A stretch of 64,000 nt of DNA from positions 50,242,501 through 50,306,500 of the forward strand of contig CM018032.1 of the NCBI GenBank assembly GCA_008638375.1, in the 5' to 3' direction. This DNA comes from Nyssa sinensis. Taxonomy: Eukaryota > Streptophyta > Magnoliopsida > Cornales > Nyssaceae. Position numbers and translations under genes: made by a program. The notes beneath the pieces are model-generated. The model ran no database searches. It was not told the origin of the DNA and saw only the letters and a program-made list of their open reading frames with translations. The stretch's first letter is position 1; each line of letters starts with the position of its first letter. Shown here piece by piece: positions 36,801-48,149 of the stretch.

Positions 36801-37063
36801 GGCCTCAAGCTAGCTCTCTTTTTACGCGGTTTATAACTGGGTCTTCGCTTTGGGAACCTGTTGTCCGTCAAGCTGTGTAAACCGTTCGATGTCTGGATCC
36901 ATGGAGTTTGACGGTGGAGTGAGCCGAGAAGGAGCCGAAGCACCGGTGCCGGAGACGGCGAAGTGGCCGGGAACGCCGCCGGAGAGAAAACAGAGCTGGT
37001 ACGAGCTGAAAAAAGGGTCCTCGATACGGGTCGGATGATTGATCTTAGGGCACCGAAACCCAT
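30871..37063 (-). CDS. Conserved plant basic protein, unknown function, probably mitochondrial
   Basis: Minus-strand exons are 37063-36796, 36348-36227 and 31035-30871. Phases are 1 and 0, with donors CTG|GTTCGT and TTG|GTGTGT, and the product is 184 residues. The N-terminus (MGFGALRSIIRPVSRTLFSA) is rich in Arg and Ser and lacks acidic residues, like a mitochondrial presequence. An in-frame ATG 26 codons upstream exists, but the chosen start fits a presequence better. The middle has VKYVPGQPILPNQPNEGSVK. The C-terminal 70 residues are Lys/Arg/Glu/Ala-rich and probably a helix or coiled coil (RIERKMAAVARERAWAQRLA, ending EEEKKKAMA). I recall similar unnamed plant proteins but no function. The 5.2-kb second intron carries several transposons. 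Splice phase agreement and the motif continuity across exons support the model. Confidence 0.85.
31564..32659. mobile_element. Non-autonomous hAT element (1096 bp)
   Basis: Perfect 8-bp target duplications CTACCAAC lie at 31556-31563 and 32660-32667. The element starts CAAATGTTTTGAAAC and ends GTTTTTAAAACATTG, whose reverse complement is CAATGTTTTAAAAAC, so it has short imperfect inverted ends of the hAT CARNG kind. Subterminal CCGG- and GGTT-rich stretches resemble each other in inverted orientation. No transposase is visible. It lies in the long intron of the small unknown gene. Confidence 0.85.
34375..34719. mobile_element. Tourist-like MITE (PIF/Harbinger type, 345 bp)
   Basis: It starts GAGCTTCTCCAATGC and ends GCATTGGAGTTGCTC, so the inverted ends match at 13 of 15 positions. 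TAA duplications flank it at 34372-34374 and 34720-34722. A 3-bp TAA duplication is typical of PIF/Harbinger elements. ATGCCATTT and AATGGCA phrases recur inside, and it has no coding capacity. Confidence 0.85.
34740..35410 (-). pseudogene. L1-type LINE ORF2 3' remnant
   Basis: Read on the minus strand, with stops and frameshifts, it gives FSWKFIWKVKVP, then KREKFLPNWCWMCR and, further on, VLIKEHFFYNFSF. This matches the C-terminal zinc-binding region of plant L1 reverse transcriptases, which has a WK.IWKVKVP.KV motif followed by C..C. It is a 5'-truncated, dead copy in the long intron of the unknown gene, in the same orientation as that gene. Confidence 0.7.
35460..35660 (-). mobile_element. 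LINE-like 3' tail
   Basis: On the minus strand it reads GGCCCTAGTTGTGTAGGTAT, then TTGGTTGCGCCTCCCTTGGG, and ends TAATTACTTATCAAAAAAAT. This resembles plant L1 3' ends with a TTACTTATC(A)n tail. It may be the end of the same LINE rearranged, or a second insertion. Confidence 0.5.
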
Positions 37064-38411
37064 GATTTTTCTGAGCGACGGCCGTGAGGACTCCCAAATG
37101 CATAAGACGGAAGAACAGGAAAAAAACATAGGAGGTGACACGCGGACACAGGGGATAAGGAACGACGACGTTTCTTTGTTCTAAAGTGAATAAATCTTAT
37201 CGGGGAATAGAGTAGGAGAAAAACAAAGTACTTAGATATTTAAATAATTCTAATAATTTAAACTTTTAAATAAATTGATAAATAAATAATTATTTTGTTT
37301 CTTTAATTACTAATTTATTGATTGGGATAAGATTTAATAATTTTTTTTCTCTCTTTCTTCAAGACATTCAGGAATTTGATAAAAAAATTTAGTTAAAGGC
37401 TTAAAGGTTAAATATTTAATATTCAACAAAGAATGATATTTGTTCTTCTTTCTTTTTGTTTTAAATTTTTTATGGTCTAAATCTCCATTAAAAAATACAT
37501 CACACAAGGGTTCTTAATTTCATTTTCTTTAACTATTTTAATATGTAATAATATACATGTAAGAGAGAAATGTCTTCGAATTTAGAAATAATTGACAAAA
37601 AAAAGTGGAGCAAATATACTTTCAAAAGGCCTTTATAAATACTTGTGACACTTGATATTTTTTTTAAGCAAATCTTGAAACCACCTTCAATCAATTATTT
37701 GGTTATACTCACGAAGTAGTTATTCAATGAGACTGTCACATTACGTTATCGTGTAATAATCTCTCATAAAAATATATTTTTTTCATATTTTGTAAATGAT
37801 AATTTTTTTTCAATTTTAATCCTAATTACAATTTTATGAAAAATCATGGTATAATAATATAATGTCACAGTCTCATACGATAATTACTTAAATACTCGTT
37901 AGTGTTGGTAACTTGAGTGAGTATATCGCAACTTAAGTGGCAAGGTTATAGCTAGCAGAAGCCCATCTCTTAAAGCCCACAATTCAGCCTATACACTCGT
38001 TCTATTTCGACTTTAATGAAAAAGCCTTTAATCCGTTGGCCCAAATGACCCTCCAGCTCCAGCATTGTTGGGTTGCCAACTTTTGTAAGTCCAACTCACA
38101 GAAATGGTGATTTTCTTTCTTCAGTTTTGTGGATGGAGGATTCCAAGAATGGTAACTCTAAGGCTCTGGATATTTTGGTATGTGGGTATTAAATGGTAGT
38201 TTCGGTTGGAGCTTTATATAGTAATGATTGTATACAATCACGCATGAGTATAAAAATGCAGAATGTAGTAAAAATATACCTTCACAAACTTGAATTAAGA
38301 TTAGGGGTGGATTGCATTAGAAATTGACTCATTTGTGAGATGATACGAGTAACATTTACGTAAATAAAATGAGAAAAAATTTCTAATAAAAAGGGTAATG
38401 TGATTCATATT
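37064..38411. other. Intergenic, 5' flank of the small gene
   Basis: 37064-37200 is comparatively GC-rich and should contain the 5' UTR and promoter of the minus-strand small gene. The remainder is AT-rich spacer with no supported gene. Confidence 0.5.
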
Positions 38412-38755
38412 AAAGATCATGCTAGAAGCAAGAGTGACAGCACTAGAGGGCTAGGTCAGGCTCATAACCCCTTCCCAAAACCAAACTCTAAGAAATATTT
38501 TTTATACATGTAAAATATTGGTCTTTTTCAAATTAGTCTATCTTAAAATTTTGGCTGGGTCTTATCTTTACCCATTATTTCTTTCATTTCTCACCCAATT
38601 TTTTTGGCTCAACCCAATCTTACACATCATTTCTTTTAATTTTTACCCCCAAAACTTAGCCCAACCCATAATTTTAATTAAAATTTTCTTCAAAAATTTT
38701 GTAGCCCCCCCACTAACTTTTTTTCCTAGTTTTGTCCTTTGCTAGGAGGTGGAAA
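38412..38755 (-). repeat. Dispersed repeat family X, copy 2
   Basis: In reverse complement it reads GGGTTGGGCTAAGTTTTGGG, then AAAGATAAGACCC, TTTTACATGTATAAAA and CCTGACCTAGCCC, matching 17195-17530. Its best translation on the opposite strand is only a product of the repeat. Confidence 0.75.
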
Positions 38756-39084
38756 CGATTAAAATTAACTTTGATAAATATAGTTACAAAAACATGATAA
38801 TGTGTCCAACTGAAAGAAGAAGAGTGGTGCGAGTGACAAGATTCATGTAACATATCTTAAATAGTTGGGATAAGATTTTTGTTAAGTTTAATTAAATTTC
38901 ATTTTTTGGAGTTTTTTTTTTTTTTTTTTTTGAGCCATATGTTAAACATTTTAAGCTGAAAAAATTTAAGAAAAATACAGTGAACAATGGTTATTTAATA
39001 TTCGTCTATTGTGATATTTAAAGCTTTCAGGCATAGTTAAGCTTTTCAATGTTGCTTGGTTAGTAACGACGAAGATAAATGTTA

Positions 39085-39565
39085 AAATTAAAAGAAATAC
39101 TATATTTTTTAAAATTATATTCTAAAAGATGTGATATTAATATTTTTTTTTCAAAATTGTATTCTAAATTTTTTATCTCAAATAATGTGATATAAATATG
39201 GCACTAGATTACTAATAATATTTGAAATCATATAATTAGTATAATTCTCCTATATTATCAATGTCACACCATTTATGATACAAATTTAAAAAACATAATT
39301 AACATATAACTTTACTGTCCTTCTGTTGGCACTAAGCAAGGTATTGTCCTTTATTGTTAATCATGCATGTTGCAAGGACTTGAATGGGAGCATTTTTATG
39401 GGAGCAATGCTGCACTTTTTAAAATTATATATCAAATGACGTGACATTAACATAATTTTTAAATTATTAATAATATTTAAAATTATATAATTAATGTGAT
39501 TTTATCATATCAGTGTCACGTCATTTAAAAAATAAATTTAGAAAGCATAGTATTTCTCTTTTTAT
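39085..39565. repeat. Two adjacent AT-rich foldback elements
   Basis: Copy A spans about 39085-39300 and copy B about 39400-39565. In B the arm AAATGACGTGACATTAAC faces its near complement GTGTCACGTCATTT. Copy A has the diverged pair AGATGTGATATTAA and ATCAATGTCACACC. Both have outer arms like AATACTATRYTTT. They look like one MITE family. Confidence 0.6.
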
Positions 39566-40543
39566 GGTCCCATTGACATCAACAAGATCACAAATTGCAA
39601 CCTTGGGAAGTGTGGCCCAATTAAAGAAGTTATAAGGTGTTGTATTAGAGTTATTTTAGATTTAACAAATGGTATCAAAATTATTTTGGGTTCAACAAAA
39701 TGGCTACAATTTTAGTTTCTATTCTTGGGATGATATTTTATCTTAAACTAAGATGAAGGAAAGAAAGCATCACTGAATTAGGCAAAATTATTCGATGAAA
39801 CGGTCATTTCAGATCACTAACTAAGGTGATTGAGTAAAGTCTCTTACAAAATTTTAAGTTTTTTCAATTTTTAAAGTAAATAACTACCTCATAAATTTGA
39901 TAAAATAAAATGATATAAAGTGATTATTACATTAAATAAATACTCTTAAATTAGAGTAACTTTAAAAATTATGGTTGACTAAAACAAATACCCTTCAACT
40001 ACTACTATAAAAGCTAATAAGTGACTCTCGAAAATTATCCATTGGAGAGTTAACTTTATGATCCCACACTTTTTTTATTCTTTCATATTGAGAATCTTAT
40101 GGTAGTTTTCGACAGCCTTACCCCACTCTCTCCTAGAATCTCTCGTCCTAGTTCTCTTGATCATTATTTTCTCTTTGTTATTTTAACTAATAATTAGGCA
40201 TTTAACGTGAAAAATGCACTCCTTACAACTCATATCTCTAACTATCACCACCCTCACGGCATACTCCCATCCACACATCTTAGACAACATCATATGACAC
40301 AGTCATGTCTTTCATGTCAAAGAAGATATATGAGAATGGAAAAATGCTGCTTATCTATAATTTATATTTTCAATTATTTTTCTAATATAATATGTTAGGA
40401 TATGTTTACATAATTTGATTTTTAAAGTTACTATATATATCATGACATATCATGTTAAAATTACAATTATGGATATAAATTAGAAATACTAACAATACTT
40501 TTTTAGAACATTGTCAGAATTAGGTGGTATATGCATAAATAAC

Positions 40544-40546
<3 letters not shown>

Positions 40547-40583
<37 letters not shown>
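40547..40583. repeat. (TA)n microsatellite
   Basis: An uninterrupted TA run of about 18 units lies in gene-free spacer. Confidence 0.95.
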
Positions 40584-40585
<2 letters not shown>

Positions 40586-42109
40586 TGAGTTTTTGAGACC
40601 ACCCTAGTAACGAAAATGCCCTCAATGTAACAGAATATTTGCTATTATTTGCGTGATTCTCTCATCAGAAGCTTCTGCTACATAATTTAAACATCGAGAA
40701 CTTGAAAACCAGATGGTCTCATTTAAACATAAAAATTGAAATCTATTCTACTTTACTTTTTTTTTTTTTTGGTTAAAAAAGTAATATCTCAACGTTGTTG
40801 TTGGACTAATTCATTCCTAACTTATAAGTCGTAAATGTGATGGATTTAATTTAAAATTTTTGAATTTACAATAAATCTTTCTAAGTCAACTCTACTTTAC
40901 TTGATGGGAATGCAGAGCGAACAAAAGGAGATTAGGCTTGAACATGAAAGAGAAGAAGATAGAACAATGAGATTATGGCATAATAATATATAAGTGATAA
41001 AGGGCAAACATATAGGTCCAGAGTTTAGGAGACTGTCACGGCAAATCACATGCATGCATGTTGGAAAAAGAGTAGTAGTTGTAAATGAGTCGTGTAAACG
41101 AAGGGATGACATCGTGGTGGGGGTTGTCCAAAACCCCTAATGAAATGAGTTCAATTCCCTTCTTTTAAGGGCTTATTAATTGGGGTTGGTACTACACTCT
41201 TAATTGCTCTAATGTGGCTCTAATGTGGTAGTCGATCATCTTTTTATTTATCTTTTGTTGGCCGAGCTTGCATGTGGCAAAGAGATGATTATGTTTGAAC
41301 TATGAATATGCCACAATCATTTTAGAGACTAGTGATTGAACTAAACATGTAGTTTCCACTTAAATTTGGTGACATATTTTCATACTAAAATTAACTATTT
41401 TAAAATAATTCAATTGATATGTCATAAATAAATAAGTGTTTAAAAAGTGCAAAGTCTCTATTTTAATACTTCACAAATTTGATTTAAGAGATTTTTTTCG
41501 TAAATAAAAATTTGTGCGAAATTATTGTGAAAGAATATTTCGATTTTTTATTCGAGCACACAACTCAACTCAAAATAATAATAGACAAAAAAAAAAACTA
41601 AAGTGAAAATAAAGGTGACCCAAGTCAAATGATCCAAATCAAAACCATGTTCATGGTATCCGGCCAAGAGACATACTTTTTGGACCAGCACTTTGAAGTA
41701 TACTACAAACGTTGAAAATGACTACACAACATTATTAAAGCCCAGATGAAGGCCCTTTTTACGCAGCCAACATGCTGACCATTGCCCTAATAAATCAACA
41801 AGGAAAATGTTTTGCATCCTTAATTTGTTTCAAAATTTTTGACCTCACATAATATATTTTTTAAAAGTAAATTAATGATGTCATATTATATTGAGAATAA
41901 AAATTGAGAGATATGTAATATATCACTCAATTAAAAATTATTGAGTGTAAACCTTGTTTTTTTTTTTTTATAACATAATGGAATTATTCATTTTAAGCAA
42001 TAGGAAGTCTATATTGGAATAAAAAATTGATTTTTATTGTATGCATGCTTAAAATAAATCTTATGTTAAAAAATAAAATAAAAATATGATTTCTATTATT
42101 TATTTAAAA
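40584..42109. other. Gene-free AT-rich spacer
   Basis: I found no supported gene. Short ORFs here have no recognisable motif. Confidence 0.4.
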
Positions 42110-42305
42110 TTTAATTTTATATAAAATGAAAATTTCTTTAAAAAATTTTAGAAAAAATGGTCAAAAATAAAAATATACAAAAAATATATGAGGGGCAATT
42201 TTGTTATTTAAATTGGATTAGAAAGGAGGTCAGTATAGTTTATCAGAAAAAATAAGAGAGATTTGTGTAATTTTAAAAATCTTAGAAAAGATCGAGATAA
42301 TTTAT
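42110..42305. repeat. Half-copy of the GGATAAATT foldback family
   Basis: The sequence GAGGTCAGTATAGTTTATCA, then AATTTTAAAAATCTTAGAAA and GAGATAATTTATCTAAT, parallels the right arm of 4798-5224 in the same orientation. Confidence 0.5.
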
Positions 42306-42494
42306 CTAATAAAAAAATAAGTTGTAACCGTTGACTTATTTATGCTCAGTTTTTATTTTTAATCTCTTACTTGTTCTCATTTTCCCTATTGTGCGTAAAC
42401 ACATTCGGGGAAGCATATACAATAATATAACTTCTTTCAAATTTTTTCCATTAAAAGAAGAAAATTGCCTTCCCTCCCTCGTCTATAGTGTCTT

Positions 42495-42972
42495 TAACAT
42501 TTCGTTTGGATAAGTAGAAGAAAAAGAGAGGAGAATATTAGTTATGAGATAAAGGAAAGGAGAAGAGAGGAGAAGGTAATCCCTCCTTTATGTTTGGATA
42601 ACTAATAAAAGAAAAGAAGATGAAAGACTAATATAATCATTTCATCTTGTTTGGAAATGATAAAGAGAGAAACAAAAAGAAGGATTTGGATGTGTATTTG
42701 GATGCCCTAGGATAGTGTGTCATTTTTATTTTGACTTTTACAATTTTAAGGATAATATTGATATTTTTAAAAATTCATTAAATCTTTATTTCTTTTTCCT
42801 CTATTTCCTTCCACTTTTGGAGGAATAACAAAATTGTTCAAATTAGGGTTAAGTTCTTCCTCCCTTTCCCTCCTAATTTTTAAAACAAGAATGATATAAG
42901 TTCTCATTCCTTCTCCTTCGCTTCCCTTCCCTTCCCTTTTCTTTTTTTTCAATTCCTTCCGTCCAAACATAA
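42495..42972. mobile_element. Possible purine-rich foldback element
   Basis: The left end CGTTTGGATAAGTAGAAG with a GAGGAGAA-rich arm faces a CCTTCC-rich right arm ending TTCCGTCCAAACATAATT. The arms are complementary only loosely. Direct repeats of TGTTTGGATAAC-type sequence occur inside. The call is tentative. Confidence 0.35.
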
Positions 42973-43307
42973 TTAAAACTTCTGTTAAGCCATTTTATTT
43001 AATCCCCTACTATTTTAAAATTGACTTTGGACTACAGAAGTTGAAATCTTTTTGTAGACGTCTACGACAAACAAAACAGAAGAAAAACTCAATACGTAAA
43101 GGAGACAATCTGTCTTTTTGTTTTTTGTAAAAATGCTATACAAATAACAAAAAAAAAAAGCTATAATGAAACTCCATTAATGTAACTCATTTTGTAATAA
43201 AAAAAGTCATTAACACTTTTCTTTTTTATAATTTCATTGTAATTTATAAGAATTTCCTTAATTGTCAAAAATCAGTTTACGTGGCCCTCTTGTACATATA
43301 ATTAATA

Positions 43308-43312
<5 letters not shown>

Positions 43313-43347
<35 letters not shown>
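43313..43347. repeat. (AT)n microsatellite
   Basis: A run of about 17 AT units in intergenic DNA. Confidence 0.95.
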
Positions 43348-43349
<2 letters not shown>

Positions 43350-44059
43350 ATTAGGACCTGTGATAAAAGATAAAACAAAAACGTTTGTCATACACACGAT
43401 TTAACATAGAAATGACTTCTTCATTAAAATGTACATATAATTTTTTCTATATTTTTAATATATATAAATTTTAATTGTACAATTCCGATAGTGATTTTAG
43501 GAGGAAGTCATCCCTTTCAATTATTAATATGATTCTTATTAATGTACCGTTCACGTTTCAAGACAGTATAACACTCATTTTAGATTCAATCATAAATAAT
43601 AAAGAAGTGATATAAATATGAATAGTATGGAGAGAGAATTCAAAGGCTAGTTAAAAAAAAAGAGAAAAGAGATAGATTAATGAAAAGAGAAAAAAAAGTA
43701 AGAGAAAAATATATTAAAATATTAAATAAATTTTCATAATATCACTATTAGAATAATGTATAATACTCTGAATCATTAATAAATGATAAACACGGTAAAA
43801 ACATTCAAATTTCTTTTTAAAATCCAATCTTAATGGATAAAACCAAAAATGATTGTCATGTACGTGATTAAACAGTTACATGAAATGTAAACACATACAT
43901 AAACACATAAAAAAAAATAAATATTAATTATTGTATATTTATTTATTTTTGCATATATACATTATAATAATAGATTGCTATAATAACGTGATAAAGTATT
44001 TTATATAAATAAATAAATAACAATGTAAAAATTATATTAAACCAGTCCTGAACTTTTAT

Positions 44060-44520
44060 ATATACAGTCAAGTCAACTCTTTTATAATTAATAGATATGA
44101 AAAATTAAAATTAATTATTATTAAATTTTCTCATACTTTCATTAACTGAAAAATATTTCTTACATATAAATAATTTTAAGTACAAAAATAAAATTTTGTA
44201 TGTAATTTTTTAATGAGATTTTAATTTTTTTATAAAAAAATACATATAATACTCAACTTATAGTATAAAAAATCTCAAACATATATTTTAAGTAAAGAAA
44301 TTATGTTTTCTATGTTATTTTTTTTTATCATTTACAATATTTTTAAATTTAATTATGTAAAATTAATAAATATAATTATCAAGATATTTTATAAATAAGA
44401 TATATAAGTATATGTATAATTATTTTTATTATTAAGTAATAGAAGATTTTTTAAAAATTTATTAATTATTAAAAAGTATTAATTTATTAAATATTAATTA
44501 TAAGATGATAATTATATTTA
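44060..44520. repeat. AT-rich dispersed repeat, copy 2 of 2
   Basis: It shares blocks with 2850-3400 in the same order and orientation, ending in both with TTTATTAAATATTAATTATAAG-like sequence. The class is unknown. Confidence 0.6.
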
Positions 44521-44639
44521 AGTGTGTGGATGTCCTGTCAGACCTTTTTTAGGGGGAATTTTAGCACAGTAAAGTTAACGGTAAAAAAGCGACAACGGGA
44601 TTAGCTCTCCCACCGACGCTAACGAAATGAGATATGGAG

Positions 44640-44867
44640 AGTCAAAAGAAGATGACAGTAGCAACGGTCGTCTTTAAGAGTGAAGGATAACGGCGTGGGT
44701 TAGTTGGCGCCAATTATGCATGGCACGTGGCCCCACCACCAACTTCCACTGCTTTTTCTTTTCACGTGTACCATCACCCAGCGCCAATCACGCCCTCGCA
44801 TTACTCGTTTACCTCTCGTTCTCTCCTTCACCCCTGTTCCTTCACCTCTGTTTTGTTTGTAATGAGT

Positions 44868-44870
<3 letters not shown>
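44640..44870 (+). promoter_or_regulatory. Promoter-like island with two G-boxes
   Basis: A comparatively GC-rich stretch lies in AT-rich spacer. It has two CACGTG G-boxes at 44724-44729 and 44763-44768 and runs into a CT tract. In plants, G-boxes bind bZIP and bHLH factors, and CT tracts are common in 5' leaders. I find no convincing ORF downstream, so this could be an orphan or non-coding promoter. Confidence 0.35.
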
Positions 44871-44871
<1 letters not shown>

Positions 44872-44928
<57 letters not shown>

Positions 44929-44929
44929 G
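44872..44929. repeat. (CT)n(AT)n compound microsatellite
   Basis: About 19 CT units are followed directly by about 9 AT units. Confidence 0.95.
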
Positions 44930-45714
44930 CATCGATTACAAGCATGAGAAAGAGGCTCGAATTAATGTTATCTAGAATGCTAAAGATAGTGCAAAGGGAA
45001 TCTTACATGCTTCAAAGCTGGTCGGTTATGATACAGTTAGGACACTTTATTCACAGAAATGATGGTGTTAACTGTTAAATGATCCAATTTAATTATCTAT
45101 GAATTAAACCTAACGGTAACATTTCAACAAAAACAACGGTTGTTTTGCACTACATATGTTGTGCTTTTGATGGCACTGTATATGAAAAAACAGTGAGAGT
45201 GGAATCGAATGTACCCCAATTCGTGCCTTTATTGTGCTTTGGTTTTGTTTTTGTGGGTTTTTACACTCTTATGGTACAAATTCATTTTCTCAACTATCAA
45301 ACAAAACTTTAACCCAATTCGTGAAGAAAATGAGTTATTTAAAATATGATAAATATATGCAACTCTTTGTGAAAATAACTTGGCTTTGTCGTCTTCTTCT
45401 TCTTTTTTTATTATTTATTTTTACTTTTTTTTTTTTTTATTTTATCGTTGAGTCCTATCCTCATTATATGAGATATTTTATTGAGCAATGTTATCCCTTG
45501 TAGATTTTGGTTGATGCCTTACCAACTGTTGTATAGTGGTGGTGAGTTTAAGGTCTTTGGGGGTGTTTTGTTGAAGTTTGAGAGTTTCTATATATATATA
45601 TATATATATATGCTGTATCCTATATTTCATTTATAAATAATTTTTTTTTACTAGATAAAAAAAAGATAATATTTCACTATATCAATTATATGAATTTAAC
45701 ATATTATTAATAAG

Positions 45715-45850
45715 GGCAGAACATAAGATAGAGTCGGGTTGGCTATAGCCCTAAAATGCCGAAATCTTTTTTTTGCATGTAACTTAGCCCACCCTATTTT
45801 TTTGGTCCAATTCTAATCCGAGCGTTACCCAATCCAATTCACTCAGTTGG
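45715..45850 (-). repeat. Possible family X fragment
   Basis: AGTCGGGTTGGCTATAGCCC and TAACTTAGCCCACCCTA resemble the GC-richer end of family X on the minus strand. It is short and diverged. Confidence 0.35.
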
Positions 45851-46289
45851 TGACCTAACTCCGGCTGGAATATCCGAAATTTGCGGTCCAAAGTGGCTGG
45901 CCAGCGGTCAGAATTAGCGGAGTGCGACCAAGGACCCACTGTACTTGGCTTCTTAAATTAGGTGTTAACAACTTAACACACCCATTTCTTTATTTGTGCC
46001 ATTCTTCCGTCCTTCCCGCCGTTGAATGATTAAATACAGAGGCAAAAGGCAAAAGGCATGTAGTAGTAGTAGTAACAAACAACAAATTAGAACCCACGAT
46101 CAAGTATCCTAAGTTTATTATACTTAAATAAGCAAAGGCAACAATGAGAACATACGCAACTAGGACTGAAAGTATTATTCGACGGTTGTGAGAATCTATT
46201 TTTTTATATAATTAGCATGAATTTAATTTTTTCTCGAACAAAAGCTATAATGCAAACATGCCGGTGTTATTCAAGTGGTATGAGGAAGG

Positions 46290-46590
46290 GCGGAGTTCGA
46301 TAGTAGACTTGGCTGGGCTCTAGGCCCCCACAAATTTTAGAAAAAAAAAATTTGTAAATATAAAATTTTGATCATTTTTAAAGCACCCCAAAATTTAAGT
46401 CTAGTTCAATTTTTATCTATTATTTCTCTAATTTATCACTCAAAATTATAATCAATCTCTCAAATTTTTTGTCCGATTCAATATTTACCCATCATTTTTT
46501 ATATCAAAATTTTGACCTACTGAGTAAATTTTTTTAAATTTCTATCCCTACCCTACCTTTTTTTTCCCTGATTTCGCCATTAGGTGCAAG
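46290..46590 (-). repeat. Dispersed repeat family X, copy 3
   Basis: It opens with GGCTGGGCTCTAGGCCCCCA and contains TATTTACCCATCATTTTTTA and TCTATTATTTCTCTAATTTA, the reverse complement of the family X core. It ends near GATTTCGCCATTAGG. Confidence 0.6.
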
Positions 46591-48149
46591 TGCCCACTCT
46601 TCGGACAACTAACTTGTATTTAATTCCCTTCACCAAACATTATAATGTGAATGTGCAAGAATTAGGACCAATGTGTTATTTGAATGGTACAAGTATTAAT
46701 TTTTTAAACAATTAACGTGTATTTAACGACTCCTCTTTTCTTATTTTGTATTAAAAAATTAAATAATATTTCACTACTTGTCAAAATATGTTCATTTTAT
46801 ATTCATCCTTTTCATTTACATGAGTTGGACCAAAATTTATGTTGTGAGGAGCTTATTTTGATGGACATTAAAATTTACTCAAAAAAGAAAAAAGAGAGGA
46901 CTCGACGTTTTTAAAGAGCAATTGCTCCAATTGCTGTGTTGACGGGACTGTGTTAAAGGAAAATAGACGGTCAAAAAGAGAAGTTATGGTTTCACAGCTG
47001 GGAATCTTCTTTTCACTTGTCTAATTACTTATGGTTTGTTTCAAAGTCTTAAAAAGAGAAAAGAGAATGAAAAATAATTTAAAATAAAATTGAAAAAAAA
47101 AAAAGTTTAAGAAAAAAGTTACTACTTCTTATTTGAATAGATCTTTAGAGATAAAATAGAAAAAAGTGTGTATATAAAATACATGACAATTATATCCTGA
47201 ACTTAAAAAAAAAAAGAATAATTGTCTTAACTTTTAAAATACATTTTAAGGGCAACTTAATAATTTAAAAAATTATTAAATGAAGTTTTTTTTCTCTTCA
47301 AACCTGAACATATTGGAAAAGCCAGTCTTTTAATTCAGTTTTTCCAACCTAATTTTTTTTCCTCTCTATCATAAAAATTGAAACTTGAAGTGGAACAAGT
47401 AGTCACTGAAAAAGGCATAGATACCTAAAATAAAAAAAAAATTAATAAATTATATATTTAATAGAATTATATGGAATTAAAGGGTTATTATTATTAATCA
47501 TATATTTTCTTTTTCAATATCACTTGAAATCACCAAAAGTAATTAAGATTCTGAACTACAAAACGTGTAAGAGTGTTGATGTAGAAAAGATTGGCCAAAG
47601 TAGAAAGAAGCAATACAGGCTTAGATAAACTCATTAGCAAAATGAGAAGTATTTGGACCTTGTAGTCCAAACACCTGAAGATGTAAAGCCTATAAGGGTA
47701 CAAATCAGTATTTGTACAGAAACATAATGAGCAGAATGAAATCATCATATATAAAATCAGACTTGTAGCACAAGGGTTCTCACAGAAACCTAGTGTAGAT
47801 TATGAGAGACATAATCTCTTATCAAGGATGCAATTACGTTTCGATTTTTTGATTAGTCTAAAAGTTTAAGAAGGGCTTCACATGCGTCTTATGGACGTAC
47901 TCACAACACATTTATATAGATCACTTAATAGTGGCATATATATGAAATTCCTTAAATGATTTAAAACTCCTAAAGAAAATAACGCACAATCTCGTAGCAT
48001 GTACTCAATCAAGTTAAAGCGATTCTTATATGAATTGAAGCAGTCAGATGCATGTGATATAATCGCATCAATGAATATTTATTCAAACAATGATATGTGA
48101 ATAATCTATTTTGTCCATATATTTTCATATGTGGAAAAATATCTTTTTC

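Noticed and set aside
37064..37141. In-frame upstream ATG at 37141 for the small gene
   Set aside because: Starting there would bury the presequence-like MGFGALRSIIRPVS. It is not excluded, but less likely.
36850..37184. Plus-strand ORFs over the small gene's first exon
   Set aside because: They are antisense shadows of a GC-rich exon; the minus-strand reading joins to exons 2 and 3 in phase.
38518..38745. 75-codon plus-strand ORF
   Set aside because: It is a reading of dispersed repeat family X copy 2.
44727..44975. 82-codon plus-strand ORF MAPPPTSTAFSF...
   Set aside because: Its second half is translated CT and TA microsatellite, and there is no known domain or splice continuation.
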